Source: Acidimicrobiia bacterium
Lineage (GTDB): Bacteria; Actinomycetota; Acidimicrobiia; Acidimicrobiales; Aldehydirespiratoraceae
Assembly (NCBI GenBank): GCA_024421095.1
Contig: JAHQYM010000018.1
Location: 1 to 33,249 of the forward strand
Reading direction: 5' to 3'
Length of the DNA: 33,249 nt
Positions 7,415 through 17,057 of the stretch are shown here, piece after piece. The first letter of the stretch is position 1, and each line of letters opens with the position of its first letter. The notes below the pieces were generated by a model. It was not told where the DNA came from. It saw only the letters and a program-made list of their open reading frames with translations, and made no database searches. The translations under genes were made by a program, and so were the position numbers.

Positions 7415-10369
7415 GTGTTCAACCTCAAACTTCCTTTTCGACTTCGCTGTGCGGCACTTTTGACGATTTGTGCTTTGTTGACCCTCGCCTGCGCCGAAAA
7501 CAGCACCATCGACCGCATCCGTGAACAAATTGCCAATGAAGCCACAACAACTACCACATCCACGCCAAACAACAGCGCGACAGAACCAAACGATCCAAGT
7601 GCAAGCGACCGAAGTGCGCCAACCCCGCCTGCAATTGACCCGACACCGATACCAATTGATGCACAATACCGCATCGATACCCTCGAAAATGGTCTCACCT
7701 ATTTGTTGCGTTCAAATGATTCGCCGGGGTCGAACTTAGAGATCCGCTTGTTGGTTAACGCTGGTTCAGCGCAACAGGTTGACGGCAGTGACGGCAGCGC
7801 GCATTTCTTGGAACATATGTTGTTTAATGGAACCGAAAAATATCCTGGCAACGAATTGACCGCACAACTGCAAAGTCTCGGCATCGCTTTCGGCGCTGAT
7901 GTGAACGCCTATACCAGTTTTGACGAAACTGTCTATTTGTTGTCTGCCGACACATCGGCCGATACTGCCGTTGAAACTGCTTTCGATGTGTTGGCTCAAT
8001 GGGCTTCAGCAGCAACCATCGAAGAAGCGGCTGTGCTCGCCGAACGCGGTGTGGTACGCGATGAGTTGCGGCAACGTCTCGAAACTGTAGACGGCATCAT
8101 TAGCAACGAATTCAATAAGGTGTACGTGGCTAACACGCCGTATGAAGGCCACCTGATCGCTGGCCAAGCCGACAAAATCGAACGCACCACGGCAACCAAC
8201 TTACGTGCTTTCTACAACGATTGGTACCGCCCCGACAACATGGCCGTTGTGGCGGTTGGCGAGATGGCGCTTGACGACCTTGAAGCGCTAGTCATCAAGC
8301 ACTTCGCTGATCTCCAACCACGTACCGCTAACCCACCGGCACGCGAAAAGATCGAAATCGAAATCCTCGCCACACCGCAAGCTCACGTTGTCACCCACCC
8401 AGATAATTCCCTTGACAACCTTTCGCTTGACTTCCCAATCCCGGCTTCAGATGAGAGCAGTTTGGGCGGTTCCCGGTTGCGTCTCATGGAACAAGCCATC
8501 GTCATCATGTTGAACAACCGCCTCAATGACGCATACCAAACAGGCGAACTCGTGCTTGAGGAACCTCCATATTTGATTGATTTTGAAGTGAACCGTGCGT
8601 TGCGCTACTTCGGCACGAACCTCAAAGCCACCGACCTAGCAAAGGGCCTCAACGATTATATGGCTTACCTGATCGCCGCTGCCGAAAACGGCTTCAGCGC
8701 TGAAGAGATGTTACGCATGCGCCAAACCATGCAAACAATTTTCGACCAACAACTCACCACGATCAACACCATCCAAGACGCAACCTATGCCGACTTGTTG
8801 TCGAGATACTGGCTCCAAGGTGCCGATCTCGACAAAACCCAAAGCCGCATCGCTCGACAAAGAACACTTATCGAGTCCTTGACCGCGCAAGACCTAACCA
8901 ACCACTGGAGTTGGTTGCTGAGCATCAGTGGACCAATTGTGATCGCCGTGGGCGCAAACGCAGCAACGTTGCCGACCACAACTGAACTCCTCGAAACTCT
9001 CGCTGATCTCAAAGCCACACCTAGTGCAACAACGAGCAGCCAAATCGATCAATTGATGCAACCTTTAACAGGCGTTGAGCCGATTAGCACCAGCGAGCGT
9101 TCTTCAGACAACGGCGAGGTAACTATTTGGACGTTTGGCAACGGAGTGACGGTCAGCCACCGCCAAACAGATGTAGCAGAAAATTCCGTCTCTTTGCGCG
9201 CGGCTTCTTTTGGTGGTTGGTCGACATTCCCAAGAGACCATATCGCCGCTAACGAAGCTGTTCCCGCTGTAGCCGTTGCTGCGGTGTTGGGCAGCGGGGT
9301 GGGTCCACACGATGCATTGACGTTGGATCGTTTCCTATCAACAAAAAATCTGCACATCGTGGCGCACATCGATTTGTCTTCAGAAGGTTTCTCTGCACAG
9401 TCGGCCAGCGCCGATGCTGAAGATTTGTTCGCTTTGCTACACCTGTATATCAGCAAACCCCGGGTGGAATCAGTTGCCTTTCGAACGGCCATTGACGAAG
9501 CCGAACGTAACCTCGCGGAACATCAGACCCATGTTGACCGGCGTGCTCTAGCGACGCTAATCGACCTAATTTACGACGGAGACGCGGCGTTCCAGAGAGT
9601 CGCTACCCAAGACCAACTTGATTCACTAACCGCACAATCTTCGCTGGAGATTTATCAAGCGCGTCTCGGAAAAGTAGATGATTTGGCAGTTTCGATTGTG
9701 GGTGACATCAGCCGCAACGAGGTTGCTGAATTGGCAGCCCGCTATCTCGGGACGCTCCCTGCACAACCACAAGATTCTTGGGTTGATTTGGGTGTTGAAC
9801 TGCCTACCGGGAGAAAGTCAGCGAGCGTCGAACTAAGTGCCGGAACTACCGACGGTGGCTTGTTCGTGTTTCACGCTCAACCAACCGAAGTCAATGCCCA
9901 AACTCGCGTGACTGCAAACCTGTTGCAAGGGATCGTCAACAACCGTATTACCGAACGCATTCGTGAGGAACTTGGAGCATCCTATGGCGGCTCCGCTTCA
10001 ATCACATTTCAGCGCAACCCTCGACCTTCGATCCGCTCTTTCATTTCGATTAGTGGTGACCCGACGCGCCTAGACGAAATCCGCAGCGTGTTGACTACAG
10101 AACTTGAGACGTTAGCAACGCGGGGCCCGACCACCAATCAGTTCGCACAAGCACACAACGTCATCCGCAGCGACTGGAACTTTTACAATAACATTGTGCT
10201 CGCAAACGAAGATCTGGATGCCATCCGTTACCCGAACGAAAACCGCCTGACCACAGACAATCGTTTGGAACTCTTGTCTAACGCAGTTGCCGCCGAGGTC
10301 CAAAAACTTGCAGCTCTACTATATGGTGGCGGCAACTGGCTAGAAGTAGCAAAAGTATTACCCGGTTAA
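7415..10369 (+). CDS. Two-domain M16 zinc metallopeptidase, lipoprotein
   Basis: This 984-residue protein belongs to the pitrilysin/insulinase family, probably exported and lipid-anchored. It starts with a GTG and a signal peptide ending in a lipobox LTLAC (Cys26), then a Thr/Ser/Pro/Asn-rich linker (about 38-85). The first catalytic half carries the inverted zinc motif HFLEH (His130, Glu133, His134). Glu210 sits 76 residues after His134, the spacing expected for the third ligand. From about residue 565 a second M16 repeat begins without an HXXEH motif. It contains REELGASYGG, typical of the substrate-binding C-terminal half. The layout resembles PqqL-type single-chain M16 peptidases. It lies 19 bp behind adenosine deaminase with no obvious functional link. 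A role in degrading small extracellular peptides is inference. Confidence 0.88.
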   Translation: MFNLKLPFRLRCAALLTICALLTLACAENSTIDRIREQIANEATTTTTSTPNNSATEPNDPSASDRSAPTPPAIDPTPIPIDAQYRIDTLENGLTYLLRSNDSPGSNLEIRLLVNAGSAQQVDGSDGSAHFLEHMLFNGTEKYPGNELTAQLQSLGIAFGADVNAYTSFDETVYLLSADTSADTAVETAFDVLAQWASAATIEEAAVLAERGVVRDELRQRLETVDGIISNEFNKVYVANTPYEGHLIAGQADKIERTTATNLRAFYNDWYRPDNMAVVAVGEMALDDLEALVIKHFADLQPRTANPPAREKIEIEILATPQAHVVTHPDNSLDNLSLDFPIPASDESSLGGSRLRLMEQAIVIMLNNRLNDAYQTGELVLEEPPYLIDFEVNRALRYFGTNLKATDLAKGLNDYMAYLIAAAENGFSAEEMLRMRQTMQTIFDQQLTTINTIQDATYADLLSRYWLQGADLDKTQSRIARQRTLIESLTAQDLTNHWSWLLSISGPIVIAVGANAATLPTTTELLETLADLKATPSATTSSQIDQLMQPLTGVEPISTSERSSDNGEVTIWTFGNGVTVSHRQTDVAENSVSLRAASFGGWSTFPRDHIAANEAVPAVAVAAVLGSGVGPHDALTLDRFLSTKNLHIVAHIDLSSEGFSAQSASADAEDLFALLHLYISKPRVESVAFRTAIDEAERNLAEHQTHVDRRALATLIDLIYDGDAAFQRVATQDQLDSLTAQSSLEIYQARLGKVDDLAVSIVGDISRNEVAELAARYLGTLPAQPQDSWVDLGVELPTGRKSASVELSAGTTDGGLFVFHAQPTEVNAQTRVTANLLQGIVNNRITERIREELGASYGGSASITFQRNPRPSIRSFISISGDPTRLDEIRSVLTTELETLATRGPTTNQFAQAHNVIRSDWNFYNNIVLANEDLDAIRYPNENRLTTDNRLELLSNAVAAEVQKLAALLYGGGNWLEVAKVLPG

Positions 10370-10401
10370 CTCTACCGCTGAAAGCGACTAACCTTTCAAC
10401 A

Positions 10402-10977
10402 ATGCTTGATCATGTGTTTACCGATGCGATTGGTGCGTTGCGAGACGGTTTTGAAACGGCTCGCCTAGAACGCCAAGCCTTCGAAGAACGTTTTTTGGTT
10501 GACGTGTTGTTGGGTGATCTCAATTGGCAAACCTCTTATGGGTTGCCCGGCGAAGGGCTTCCACCGCGAGTGCAAGCAGACGTGAGTTGCAGTTGGCCTA
10601 CCTGGTCTCAAACTGCCTACCGCAGTTGGTATGTGGAAGAGGAACTGAGCGAACCGCCACGCATTGAGATTGAGATTGTGTTGCGCATCCAACGCCTCAG
10701 TCGTGTGCCAGACCCTATTTTGGTGTTAGACAATTTGCCACTGAAAAGCCCTTCGATTGGTGGCGAAAGGTTGGTTCGCAGCGGGCCGACTGTGGAATCT
10801 TGTTACGGGCGAGATATTGCCGAGGTAACTCACGCCATTGAAGTTTCTTATGAAGGCACCTACGAACTTGATGAACCACGCCTAGCTGATGGTTCCATGT
10901 TGGATGACCATTTCAATGCACTGGGCGGTTGGATTTCGTCTACCTTAGTCCGTTTGGGCGACATGGGACTCCGCTGA
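10402..10977 (+). CDS. Hypothetical protein, 191 aa
   Basis: I do not recognise a family. The product is acidic and soluble-looking, with no signal peptide or membrane segment. It opens with a helical stretch (residues 1-35, rich in Arg, Glu and Ala) followed by a region with alternating polar and hydrophobic residues suggestive of beta strands (about 55-150). There is a Trp-rich patch near residues 65-77 (CSWPTWSQTAYRSWY). The frame keeps the local codon style and starts 32 bp after the M16 gene, so it is likely expressed from the same transcript. It ends 20 bp before the convergent PfkB gene. Confidence 0.7.
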   Translation: MLDHVFTDAIGALRDGFETARLERQAFEERFLVDVLLGDLNWQTSYGLPGEGLPPRVQADVSCSWPTWSQTAYRSWYVEEELSEPPRIEIEIVLRIQRLSRVPDPILVLDNLPLKSPSIGGERLVRSGPTVESCYGRDIAEVTHAIEVSYEGTYELDEPRLADGSMLDDHFNALGGWISSTLVRLGDMGLR

Positions 10978-10997
10978 CCAGCGGACCCGCCGAGGCA

Positions 10998-11999
10998 CTA
11001 CCCAATTGACTTAGCCGCGGTACGGTCAAGCAGGGAACTAAGGCGTGTTTGCGGCCGTGCTCCAACATGAGAAATGATCTCCGCCGCGGCGATGCTGCCG
11101 AGTTGCGCGCAACGACGCAGGTCAGCACCGTTGGCCAAGCCAAACAAAAACCCCGCAGCGTAGAGGTCACCGGCACCGGTGGCATCAACCAATTGAGCGA
11201 CAGGAACCGCCGGCACCTCAACCCGGTCTGCGCCAGAGACCACCACCGAACCATGCGCAGAGCGAGTCAACGCCAGAATCTTGGTGATTGCAGAGCCTTG
11301 TTGAACTGCCGCGTCGAAGTCTTCGGTTTCAAACAATGCACAAATCTCTGTCTCGTTGGCGAATAAGAGATCTACTTTGTCGCTAATCAACTCGAGCCAT
11401 TCATGGCGGTGCCGATCCACGCAATACGCATCAGATAAGGTTAGCGAGACCATGCGACCGGCATCAGCTGCGACTTGCATGGCATAGCGGATCGCGGCTT
11501 TAGCTAGTGCAATGTCCCATAGGTAACCTTCGCAATAGGTGATCGCCGCGCTCGCTACCAAATCGGCATCAATATCGGCGGGCGCAAGATGCATGCTCAT
11601 CCCCAGAAACGTGTTCATGGTGCGTTCAGCATCGGGTGTGACCTGAATGAGGCTGCGCCCAGTTGGTGGCCCTTGTGCTGCCGGGGGCACATCAAATCCC
11701 ACACCCGCAGTTCTCAGGTCATGCACGTAAACTTCGCCGAGTTGGTCATTGCGAACTTTGCCGAGATAAGCCGCAGTACCCCCAAAGCTCGCCACACCAG
11801 CCACTGTGTTGGCAGCCGAACCACCAGAAATCTCCAATGCCGGGGGCATCTTCGCATACAATGCTGTGGCTCGTTCTTGACTGATTAGCGTCATGGAACC
11901 TTTAGCCAGTTGGTGTTGCTTGACAAAATCTTCATCTACCATGGCGATTACGTCAACTATGGAATTGCCTACACCAACTACGTCAAGGCTTGGTTCCAT
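10998..11999 (-). CDS. PfkB-family kinase, probably adenosine kinase
   Basis: The gene encodes a ribokinase-fold carbohydrate/nucleoside kinase of 333 residues. The visible motifs are VVGVGNSIVDVIA at the N-terminus, the substrate-site block SGGSAANT (58-65), a lid region LGKVRNDQLGE, and the PfkB signature DATGAGD (272-278), in which Asp278 is the predicted catalytic base. The GGSAANT variant is shared with adenosine kinase-like PfkB proteins. Together with the nearby importer and deaminase this suggests adenosine to AMP phosphorylation. A sugar kinase cannot be excluded. I take the ATG at 11999 (MEPSLDVVG). A longer frame begins at 12089 but would run into the divergent aminopeptidase gene. 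A TAAACT box 14 nt upstream could be the -10 element. Confidence 0.85.
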   Translation of the reverse strand: MEPSLDVVGVGNSIVDVIAMVDEDFVKQHQLAKGSMTLISQERATALYAKMPPALEISGGSAANTVAGVASFGGTAAYLGKVRNDQLGEVYVHDLRTAGVGFDVPPAAQGPPTGRSLIQVTPDAERTMNTFLGMSMHLAPADIDADLVASAAITYCEGYLWDIALAKAAIRYAMQVAADAGRMVSLTLSDAYCVDRHRHEWLELISDKVDLLFANETEICALFETEDFDAAVQQGSAITKILALTRSAHGSVVVSGADRVEVPAVPVAQLVDATGAGDLYAAGFLFGLANGADLRRCAQLGSIAAAEIISHVGARPQTRLSSLLDRTAAKSIG

Positions 12000-12035
12000 C
12001 AACACTGCGCGAAGTTTACCGCTACAAAGGAAGCA

Positions 12036-14558
12036 ATGACCCAAGACGATCACAGACTTCCAACTCATGTAGTGCCCAACCGCTATCAACTAGAGTTAAC
12101 GCCCGACTTAAGCGCTGCCGAGTTTGTCGGTTCAGTGTTGATTGATGTGGAGATCTTGGCAGCAACTAAGGAGATTATTTGCAACGCAGCCGAGTTGGAG
12201 ATCGTTTCGGCTGCGATTGTGTTCGACGACCAGAGCCGAATTTGTTGCGAACATTACCTTGACGCAACGACCGAGCGCTTGCACCTGCAACCTGCTAGCG
12301 CCATCCCTTCAGGTCATGCACAGATTGAAATGGCTTATAGAGGTATTCTCAATGACCAATTGCGAGGGTTTTACCGTTCCACTTTTACCGACGAAAGTGG
12401 CGTTGCACAAACCATTGCAACTACACAGTTTCAATCCACTGATGCGCGCCGCGCTTTTCCTTGTTGGGATGAGCCAGCATTCAAGGCCAGGTTCTCCACC
12501 ACATTACTAGTCGACCAAGAACACCTCGCGATCTCCAACACCTCGATCATTAGCGAAAAGGTAATCGGGCCGAAACGTCAAGTGCGTTTCGCTGAAACGA
12601 TGCCGATGTCTACCTATCTAGTGGCGTTTGTGGTTGGGCCGTTGCAGGTGAGTTCCCCAATAGACGTAGATGGGGTGCCGGTTCGCTTGGTGCATCGGCC
12701 GGGGCGCGGCCATTTAGTGGCTTTCGCTTTGGATGTGGCACGCCATGCGCTGCGCTGGTTTTCAGACTATTACGCGATTGCTTACCCATCAGACAAACTC
12801 GACCTCGTGGCTATTCCCGATTTCGCTTTCGGGGCTATGGAGAACTTGGGTTGTGTAACCTTCCGCGAAGTATTGTTGCTGATTGATCCTGAAAAAGCGA
12901 CCCAAACCGAGTTACAGAATGCAACTGCGGTAATTTGCCATGAAATTGCCCACATGTGGTTTGGCAACTTGGTAACAATGAAATGGTGGGAAGGTATCTG
13001 GTTGAACGAGGCTTTCGCTACCTTTATGGAGATATCTTGCAGCGATGCTTTCCGCCCTGATTGGCAATCGTGGAACACGTTTTGTCGGGGGCGCGCCGCA
13101 GCTTTTGCCACTGATTCACTGAGATCCACAAGACCGATTGAGTTTGCTGTAGCTACGCCTGACGAAGCGGAACAGATGTTTGATGTGATCACTTACGAAA
13201 AGGGCGCGGCAGTGTTGCGGATGCTTGAGCAGCATCTTGGAGCGATGCGTTTTCGTGACGGTGTACGCCATTATTTGCTAACCCACCAATACGCCAATAC
13301 CAACACCTCCGATCTCTGGGATTGTCTCGAAGCTAGTAGCGGCAAATCGGTCCGGCGGATGCTGGACGAATGGATTTATCAAGGTGGCTACCCTCTCATT
13401 GAACTGCGTAACACAGCAAACGGGATCACAATTTCACAACGGCATTTCACTTTAGACCCCGCCAATTCGGACTCGAGAAATTGGGCAATACCTTTACGGA
13501 TTCGCACACGCCAAGGTAATGCCGAGCGACTGCAAACTCTACTGCTCGATACGCCTCAGACTACCCTCAGCAATACCTCCCTCGACAACCTTGTGACAGT
13601 CAATGCCGATGGTTCCGGGTTCTTTCGGACCCGACCCAGTGCCACAACTATCGCCGCTGCAGTTGCCGGCGAACTCACGCCAAGTGAACGCCACAGCGTG
13701 ATCGATGATGCCTGGGCCTTGACCGTCGCCCAAGAAATGAGTGTGGCAGCGTTTTTGGGCCTGGCCTTTAGTTTCGCGCATGAATGCGACCCCATCGTCT
13801 GGCAAGCACTGGCAGCATCGCTGACGCACCTCAGCCGCTTTGTTGATGAGCGTACCGCTCACTCAACTGCTTTTGCCGCCGAGGTTGCGGCCCTAGCGCA
13901 GCGCGCCTTAACCCAAATCGGTCTGCGTCCTCAACTTCACGAGACTGACCGGGTAAAAGAAATGCGCGCCACGCTTATTGTCTTACTTGGAACTGTGGCT
14001 AAGGATACAGAGGTCATTCGCGAAACTGCCCAGTTGCGTCATCACCACGATACGACTTTGGCGGCAGCCGCGCTCACGGTGATTGCACACCACGGCGCGA
14101 GGTCTGAGTTCACCGAAATTCGCAACCTTGCTAAGTTGGCGACAGACCCTCAAACAGAACAACGGCACCTCAGAGCACTTACCGATTTTCGCCATCTCGA
14201 TTTGATTGATGAACTACTTGGGGCGATCCATTCTGGTGAGGTTCGGACTCAAGACGGGCCATACTTGATTCGGCGCGCGCTTGCGAACCAAAGTGTCGGT
14301 GGCCAAGTATGGGAATTTGTGGTTGCAAATTGGGATTCATTGACTGCTCGTTTTCCAAGCAATTCAGTAGCACGCATGCTTGAAGGCATCGTCTGGCTTG
14401 ACCACCCCAAACAAGTAACTGCCGTTGCCAACTTCTTAGCAACGCACCCAGTTCCACAAGGTGAAACACAGATATCTCAACATTTGGAACGCCAACGCAT
14501 CAACGCGGCTTTGCGCGCCCGAGTGCAACAAAGTGATTTTGAGTTTAGTTGCCGCTGA
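12036..14558 (+). CDS. pepN: M1-family aminopeptidase N
   Basis: This is a zinc aminopeptidase that removes N-terminal residues from peptides, probably in the cytoplasm, since there is no signal peptide. The family hallmarks are present: exopeptidase motif GAMEN (266-270), HEIAH (His302, Glu303, His306) and the third zinc ligand Glu325 in WLNEAFA. The remaining C-terminal part matches the helical ERAP1-like domain of actinobacterial PepN. At 840 residues it has normal size. I choose the ATG at 12036 (MTQDDHRLP) because an AAAGGAAG Shine-Dalgarno precedes it. An upstream start at 11910 would overlap the divergent kinase gene. The stop lies 14 bp inside the convergent ribA gene. Confidence 0.92.
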   Translation: MTQDDHRLPTHVVPNRYQLELTPDLSAAEFVGSVLIDVEILAATKEIICNAAELEIVSAAIVFDDQSRICCEHYLDATTERLHLQPASAIPSGHAQIEMAYRGILNDQLRGFYRSTFTDESGVAQTIATTQFQSTDARRAFPCWDEPAFKARFSTTLLVDQEHLAISNTSIISEKVIGPKRQVRFAETMPMSTYLVAFVVGPLQVSSPIDVDGVPVRLVHRPGRGHLVAFALDVARHALRWFSDYYAIAYPSDKLDLVAIPDFAFGAMENLGCVTFREVLLLIDPEKATQTELQNATAVICHEIAHMWFGNLVTMKWWEGIWLNEAFATFMEISCSDAFRPDWQSWNTFCRGRAAAFATDSLRSTRPIEFAVATPDEAEQMFDVITYEKGAAVLRMLEQHLGAMRFRDGVRHYLLTHQYANTNTSDLWDCLEASSGKSVRRMLDEWIYQGGYPLIELRNTANGITISQRHFTLDPANSDSRNWAIPLRIRTRQGNAERLQTLLLDTPQTTLSNTSLDNLVTVNADGSGFFRTRPSATTIAAAVAGELTPSERHSVIDDAWALTVAQEMSVAAFLGLAFSFAHECDPIVWQALAASLTHLSRFVDERTAHSTAFAAEVAALAQRALTQIGLRPQLHETDRVKEMRATLIVLLGTVAKDTEVIRETAQLRHHHDTTLAAAALTVIAHHGARSEFTEIRNLAKLATDPQTEQRHLRALTDFRHLDLIDELLGAIHSGEVRTQDGPYLIRRALANQSVGGQVWEFVVANWDSLTARFPSNSVARMLEGIVWLDHPKQVTAVANFLATHPVPQGETQISQHLERQRINAALRARVQQSDFEFSCR

Positions 14559-15168
14559 AAAACGAGTGACCTAGTCTGTCTCGTTTCGTTGCCAGATAGA
14601 GCGCGTTTTCGGGGTTGGAAGCGATCTCAATCGGCACCCTTTCGATGACCTTGATGTTGTTGTTCTCTAACTCTTGAAGCTTGTGCGGGTTGTTGGTCAT
14701 CAATCGAATGGTTGCGACCCCTAAACCAGTCAAAATGCGCGCCGCCACTCCGTAGCTACGCGCATCCACCGGCAACCCTTGAGCTTCGTTGGCTTCAACA
14801 GTGTCCAAACCAGCATCCTGCAGTGCATACGCACGCAACTTATGGCCGATACCGATGCCACGCCCCTCATGCCCGCGAAGATAAATGAGCACGCCCCTAG
14901 CTTCGGTGGTGATCGTTGTGAGCGCGGCTCGCAACTGTTGACCACAATCGCAGCGCAGCGACGAAAAAATATCACCAGTCAAACATTCGCTGTGTAAACG
15001 CACCAATGGTGGCGCCCCAACCGCAACGTCACCCATCACATAAGCAACATGTTCTTCGATTGGGTGACCATTGCTGGGGGCGCAACGGTAGGCATGGGCA
15101 ACAAAATTGCCGTATTCGGTAGGCACCCGCGCAGACGCAAAAGGTTCAATAGCGTTTGCTGGCATCAC
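14545..15168 (-). CDS. ribA: GTP cyclohydrolase II
   Basis: The enzyme catalyses the first committed step of riboflavin synthesis, converting GTP to diaminohydroxyribosylaminopyrimidine phosphate, formate and pyrophosphate. Zinc ligands are Cys62, Cys73 and Cys75 (SEC..., LRCDCGQQL). The block GHEGRGIGIGHKLRAYALQD and the LMTNNPHKLQELE stretch are also family-specific. It is a stand-alone RibA of 207 residues, without the RibB half found in many bifunctional RibBA proteins. Its start overlaps the ribF stop as ATGA, so the two are translationally coupled. It is the last gene of the rimP-to-ribA operon, and its 3' end overlaps the convergent pepN by 14 bp. Confidence 0.95.
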   Translation of the reverse strand: MMPANAIEPFASARVPTEYGNFVAHAYRCAPSNGHPIEEHVAYVMGDVAVGAPPLVRLHSECLTGDIFSSLRCDCGQQLRAALTTITTEARGVLIYLRGHEGRGIGIGHKLRAYALQDAGLDTVEANEAQGLPVDARSYGVAARILTGLGVATIRLMTNNPHKLQELENNNIKVIERVPIEIASNPENALYLATKRDRLGHSFFSGN

Positions 15169-16109
15169 TGTGACAACAATTTGCGGGCATCATCAACGTC
15201 GGTTTTTAGCTGTGTGGCCAACTGGTCAATGCCGGCAAACTTGCGTTCGCTGCGCAAAAACGACACAAACGAAACCGCTACTTGTGTTCCATACAGGTCT
15301 CCGTCAAAATCGATCAGGTGCGCCTCTAGCAAAGACTGTTCAGCGTATTCATAAAATGTCGGGCGGCGACCAATGTTGATTGCGGTTGGATACCTGGAAC
15401 CGTCCGGCAGGACGCACCATCCCGCGTATACCGCATCGGCTGGCCAAGCCATTTTCTTATTGACCGGAATATTGGCGGTAGGGAAACCAATGAGTTGGCC
15501 CCTTTGGTCACCTTTTTGAATGGTGCCGCGCACCTCATATGGACGGCCCAACATCTTCGCTGCGCGCGCCACATCGCCGCCTGCCAAAGCTCGCCTGATC
15601 TTCGTGGACGACACTGGTTCACGGGCTTGGTCGCTGTGCTGGATCAACTCCAAAGCGCACACTTCAAGATTCTGGGCCTCACCAATCTGGCGAAGGGCTT
15701 CAACGTTGCCACTACGTCCTTGGCCAAAATGAAAATCTTCACCCACCACAATCGCTTTGGCGTGCAACGCCTCAACAAATACTTGTTCCACAAATTCTCG
15801 AGGGTGAGTTCGCGCTCGCGGTTCGTCAAAATGGACTAGATAGACGTATTCAATTCCTTGATCTTCAATCAGTTCCAGCTTTTGTTCAAGTGTGGTCAGC
15901 AAGCGAGGAGCGTTTTGGGGCCGCACAACATGCGCGGGATGTTTATCGAAGGTGACCACAGCAGAAGCCACAGCAAACCGTTCTGCCGCTAAATGCACCA
16001 CCCGAAAAACTTCTTGATGCCCGATGTGTACACCGTCAAAAACGCCGATCGTGGCGGCTACAGCAACACCGTTGGGCAATCGGTCTTTTTGGTCTCGCAG
16101 GATTTTCAT
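15165..16109 (-). CDS. ribF: Bifunctional riboflavin kinase / FAD synthetase
   Basis: This enzyme makes FMN from riboflavin and then FAD from FMN. The N-terminal nucleotidyltransferase part has IGVFDGVHIGHQ and the SSTKIRRAL block. The C-terminal kinase part has KGDQRGQLIGFPTANI and NIGRRPTF...LEAHLIDFDGDLYG. The length of 314 residues is typical. It sits 63 bp downstream of truB, the classical truB-ribF order, and feeds straight into ribA, so flavin supply is tied to the translation operon. No FMN riboswitch is visible in the 63-bp gap. It does contain a perfect 12-bp palindrome (16123-16134). Confidence 0.95.
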   Translation of the reverse strand: MKILRDQKDRLPNGVAVAATIGVFDGVHIGHQEVFRVVHLAAERFAVASAVVTFDKHPAHVVRPQNAPRLLTTLEQKLELIEDQGIEYVYLVHFDEPRARTHPREFVEQVFVEALHAKAIVVGEDFHFGQGRSGNVEALRQIGEAQNLEVCALELIQHSDQAREPVSSTKIRRALAGGDVARAAKMLGRPYEVRGTIQKGDQRGQLIGFPTANIPVNKKMAWPADAVYAGWCVLPDGSRYPTAINIGRRPTFYEYAEQSLLEAHLIDFDGDLYGTQVAVSFVSFLRSERKFAGIDQLATQLKTDVDDARKLLSQ

Positions 16110-16122
16110 TTGTCAATCACCA

Positions 16123-16134
16123 AGCGTTAACGCT
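16123..16134. repeat. 12-bp perfect palindrome upstream of ribF
   Basis: AGCGTTAACGCT reads the same on both strands and lies 14-25 nt before the ribF start, in the only sizeable gap between truB and ribF. It could be an operator half-site pair or chance. No T-run follows, so it is not a terminator. Confidence 0.3.
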
Positions 16135-16172
16135 ACAGGAGTTATCAAACATCCGTTCTCAGTTCCTTGCAG

Positions 16173-17057
16173 TTAGAGCACAACCAAAGGTTTGAGTTGA
16201 TTCCTGTTTGGTGCATAAACCGCGAGAAGTGAGCCATCGGTTCGCTTGACCGCGCAAAGCCCAGCAACCGGGTCACCAAACACATCGTCATCAAACACTT
16301 GGCCATGACCCACACGCACAGCTACCTCATCACTGACAATACGGTAGTCGAGATGTGCAACCGCTGCCGAAACCGGTAGCAACAATGCGTTCTCCACGCT
16401 TTGCGCCTGCTCAACAGTAAAATCACCAACCGCAACACGCCGCAGCGCACGTAAGTATGCGCCACCCCCCAACGCAGCACCAAGGTCGGCAGCAAGCGAT
16501 CTAATGTAGGTACCCGACGAACAATCAACTTCACAACGCCATACACCCGATTCGGCTGCCAACGGTTCAAGCGCGAAACGATAAACGAAAACCGCTCGGG
16601 CGCGGCGCTCAACTACCTTGCCTTCACGGGCCAGTGCATAGAGTCGTTTTCCGTCAACCTTGACCGCAGAAACCATAGGTGGAACTTGCTTGATCGACCC
16701 GACGAACTGGCGCGCTGCGGCCAAGACAGCCGAGGCCTGCAAACCCGACATATCATGCCTAGCGCAAATCTCACCATCAGCATCAAGAGTTGAAGTCTCC
16801 GCCCCAAAAACGATCTCACCTAGATAAGACTTCGGCAACTCCGTCACGAAACGCAACAAGCGTGTAGCTCTACCCACCCCAAGCACCAAGACTCCCGTAG
16901 CTGAGGGGTCAAGAGTCCCCGCATGCCCTATCTTGCGCGTGCCGAAAATGCCACGACACTTCGCCACCACATCATGACTTGTCCAACCAGCCTGTTTATC
17001 AACAACCAACACACCGTGGGGACCATCATCTCGGCGCGGTCCCGCGCTAGTCGCCAT
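16173..17057 (-). CDS. truB: tRNA pseudouridine(55) synthase
   Basis: TruB converts U55 in the T-loop of elongator tRNAs to pseudouridine. The sequence shows GVLVVDKQAGWTSHDVV, the catalytic motif GHAGTLDPSATGVL containing the nucleophilic Asp, the PPMVSAVKVDGKRLYALAR substrate loop and CSSGTYIRSLAADLG. I start it at the ATG at 17057 (MATSAGPRRDDG), giving 294 residues. An upstream ATG at 17090 would lengthen the overlap with rbfA. With the chosen start it overlaps rbfA by 11 nt. It is encoded in the order infB-rbfA-truB-ribF, which is conserved across bacteria. Confidence 0.93.
   Translation of the reverse strand: MATSAGPRRDDGPHGVLVVDKQAGWTSHDVVAKCRGIFGTRKIGHAGTLDPSATGVLVLGVGRATRLLRFVTELPKSYLGEIVFGAETSTLDADGEICARHDMSGLQASAVLAAARQFVGSIKQVPPMVSAVKVDGKRLYALAREGKVVERRARAVFVYRFALEPLAAESGVWRCEVDCSSGTYIRSLAADLGAALGGGAYLRALRRVAVGDFTVEQAQSVENALLLPVSAAVAHLDYRIVSDEVAVRVGHGQVFDDDVFGDPVAGLCAVKRTDGSLLAVYAPNRNQLKPLVVL

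Noticed and set aside
15049-15839. Plus-strand frames over ribA and ribF
   Set aside because: They are shadows of clearly conserved minus-strand genes and have no start signals or domains.
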